Source: Parus major (lineage: Eukaryota; Chordata; Aves; Passeriformes; Paridae). From it: 64,000 bases of DNA. Shown here in pieces: positions 61,949 to 64,000 of the stretch. Position numbers and translations under genes: made by a program. A model generated the notes under the pieces. It was not told the origin of the DNA, did not search any database, and saw only the letters and a list, made by a program, of their open reading frames with translations. The stretch lies in NCBI RefSeq assembly GCF_001522545.3, contig NC_031770.1, positions 107,610,130 through 107,674,129 of the forward strand. Reading direction: 5' to 3'. The stretch's first letter is position 1; each line of letters opens with the position of its first letter.

Positions 61949-62420
61949 GATGAACCACAGAGAATTGTGTCAGAACATTTCTGTCGTCCTCTCTACCTGA
62001 AAGCGGGAGGATTTTGAGAAGGAAAATCTAGTGACATTGGTCCCAGGCTTAACTCAAAGCAAAACCTGCCTGATAAATTAAGTTTCCACAGGGTAGAGCC
62101 CAGAAAGATGGGGTGTTGAGGAGCTATGTTGCTCTCTCCTTACATCTCTTACACGGACAACAGAAGATTGGCCTGAGCCCTGAGGCTCCAGTAGACTCCT
62201 GCTCCTCAGTCTGAGGGTGCTGGCTTTAGTCTCAGTTGTCTCAGTGGGAAACAAACTTTGTCCAGTACAGACACAGAATGATTTTAAGGCATTTCTGAGA
62301 TTCCATCCCTATGTTATTCACATCCAAGGTAGTCTTGGATGTTGACCTTTCCTCTGGCACTTTCTGAAGAATGTGTCTCTGTGTTGATGCACATCAAATA
62401 AAAAACCAAAACAAAAAAAC
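61949..62420 (+). other. possible 3' UTR with polyadenylation signal
   Basis: Downstream of the candidate stop, the sequence is free of repeats up to an AATAAA at 62397-62402 followed by an A-rich stretch. A GT-rich run precedes the signal. A clear GT-rich element after the signal is lacking, which weakens the call. Confidence 0.22.
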
Positions 62421-62830
62421 AAATCAAAAGCAAAGTAGAAAACCCACATTTAAACCCTATGATCAATAAGATTCTTTATTTCTAAAAAAAACTGAAGCCA
62501 TGTTTTCATGTTATCATTGTTGCCAGTATATGAGTTCCACTGCAAAACTGGCTTTTAGGTGCCTTCTGAACAAAGTAGTTTGTCACAGTCTTAATTAATT
62601 ACAGTCACAACAAATCCCTGTGATTGCCAGGATACCTTGTTGTCCCAGCTCTCATCACAAGATTTTCTTTCAAGCTGAGCACTCAGATGCAGCCCTGCCA
62701 TATGGAGGGAGAACAAGAAATGGTCTCCTGCTTGTTTTCATGCCAGCTGTGAGGAGATCCCACCCTCCATCCTCAGCTCTGCTCTGAATTCTCCCTCTGC
62801 AGCCAGGGACAGCTCTGCCCCATGGATCAG
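62421..62830. other. noncoding flank of the LTR
   Basis: Unique sequence with a 69-codon minus-strand ORF that extends into the LTR. It ends with GATCAG, the left target-site copy (62825-62830). Confidence 0.7.
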
Positions 62831-63410
62831 TGTAAAATGTCTCGAGGTTCTTTTCCTCAGGGTCGGGATTAATGAGCAAGACATGGTATTCTTTTTTGGA
62901 CTCAGAGATGTTTATTATTTCTTATCTATGTTACATTCTCACAGACCGTGAGTTCTTCAGTGCACTAAGCTAACAAACTAAAAGTGGAGTCCCATATTGC
63001 TCTCTACAAGGCCTTTTAAATGTCAACTACACAATTATGAAATGCCAACTAATTTATTTTTACTTTTAACCCAATAACCAAACACCTCTGTTCCGCACTG
63101 TGGACTTTTCCACCTAATCACATAATATTACCCAAACCTATGAAGAAGAAGGTGAAAAAGCAAGACAAGCCTACACCCTAAAACCTCCATCTTGCTACAT
63201 ATATATTACTGTATCCCAAAACCTTAAACTCTGCATTTTCCACCACGTGTTATAACACACTTTTATTCAAACTACACATTTGCATTCTTAGTTTTATCAT
63301 TCAATTTTGGAAGCCTCTTTCATGTACTCAGGTCAAATACAGTGTTCTTCTGAGGCTCAGTGTCTGTCAGCACAGAAAGCCTGAAATTCTCTGTGCCCAG
63401 GGTTCCAACA
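62831..63410 (-). mobile_element. solo LTR of an ERVK-like endogenous retrovirus
   Basis: A 580-bp element with TGT...ACA termini on the plus strand (TGTAAAATGT to GGTTCCAACA). It is flanked by an exact GATCAG on both sides (62825-62830 and 63411-63416). Sense is minus: a TATA-like ATTTAAAAGG lies at 63012-63021 and an AATAAA about 100 bp downstream at 62911-62916, fitting U3-R-U5 order. No primer-binding site, gag, pol or env adjoins it, so it is a solo LTR left by recombination between two LTRs. A 6-bp duplication fits ERVK or alpharetrovirus-like integration. The text is familiar to me from songbird genomes, but the family name is not assigned. Confidence 0.9.
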
Positions 63411-64000
63411 GATCAGCGCTGAAGCCCTTAACAGGATGGTGGCTACTTTGAACTGTAATAGGAGCTTATCATTTCTTAAATATACCACCTATTTTTATTG
63501 AACCTAACATGTAAATCTCTTTAAATTTGTGGCTAGTAGTCATTTGTGTAGTTTGCCTTTTGTTAGATGCATTTTCCCCAAGAATTATGAGCATAAAGCA
63601 ATTTTAAGCTCTGACTTCAGGCTCAGCTGTCTCAGGGATGTCAGACTGGAGAGCATCACCTGGGTAAGAGAACCTACTCCTCTGTGAGCAAAGATGTAGC
63701 AGATGCTGGGAGATCCCCCAAGAGCCTTTTCTCTGCATAAATCCAAACATGATTGGCTACATTGCCCAACACTCAGACAAACAAAAAAGAAAGTAAAAAA
63801 TTAGATCTATAGCACAAGAAAGCAAAATAACTTTAGTACTGACATGATGAGACCAGAGCAGACTCAAGTCATCACCATTGATTCTGGCACTTTCAATTGC
63901 AGGACACTGGCCAGGGGAAAATGCCCCAGGAATTCATCCAATGCACAAAATTGTTGCAAATCTGATATGGAGAATATTTTCCTGGCTGTGTAACTGATGA
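63411..64000. other. noncoding end of the window
   Basis: Starts with the right GATCAG target-site copy and then continues as unique AT-rich DNA. No gene or repeat recognised. Confidence 0.7.

Noticed and set aside
1..64000. tRNA, rRNA, CRISPR array, prokaryotic operon or intact retroviral genes
   Set aside because: No tRNA-like boxes in order, no spaced direct repeats and no gag, pol or env motifs were seen. The context is a vertebrate genome.

Overview
This window looks like a noncoding stretch of a bird genome, most likely a songbird. The evidence is at least fourteen CR1 non-LTR retrotransposon 3' ends in both orientations, two solo endogenous-retrovirus LTRs of types I associate with passerines, an AT-rich background with scattered microsatellites, and no dense gene content. 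Three runs of N (25, 225 and 825 bases) interrupt pyrimidine-rich simple repeats, as expected of a draft vertebrate assembly. I see no bacterial-style operon, rRNA, tRNA, CRISPR array or intact transposon. The longest gap-free ORFs are about 180 to 215 codons, which is ordinary for 64 kb read in six frames, and none resembles a protein I recognise.

Layout. 1-5 kb: AT-rich intergenic or intronic DNA with a perfect 10-bp-arm hairpin at 301-328. 5.0-5.6 kb: the only sizeable CpG-enriched patch, followed by a possible 84-bp exon and the first gap. 7.5-7.9 kb: an ancient CR1 copy. 8-14.6 kb: unique sequence. 14.7-15.2 kb: a decayed ERV LTR on the minus strand. 15.8-24.8 kb: four CR1 copies, a GC-rich patch and the second gap. 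26.2-27.1 kb: a TTCC repeat running into the third gap. 29-33 kb: three CR1 copies. 33-46 kb: mostly unique DNA with two possible exons, three CR1 copies and a perfect inverted repeat. 46-57.5 kb: one CR1 copy, a nested inverted repeat at 47.44 kb, a 20-bp palindrome at 49.7 kb, a purine-rich segment and an AT-rich enhancer-like segment. 57.5-64 kb: two CR1 copies, the best candidate coding exon (61,842-61,948, with a polyadenylation signal at 62,397), and a solo LTR at 62,831-63,410 with a perfect 6-bp target-site duplication.

If there is a gene here, the sequence suggests that most of the window is intron of a plus-strand gene ending near 62.4 kb. Five weak candidate exons can be placed in one compatible reading phase, but several donor sites are poor and I recognise none of the peptides. 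This is a hypothesis to test, not a gene model. The most securely supported features are the CR1 copies, the two LTRs, the simple repeats and gaps, and several exact inverted repeats.
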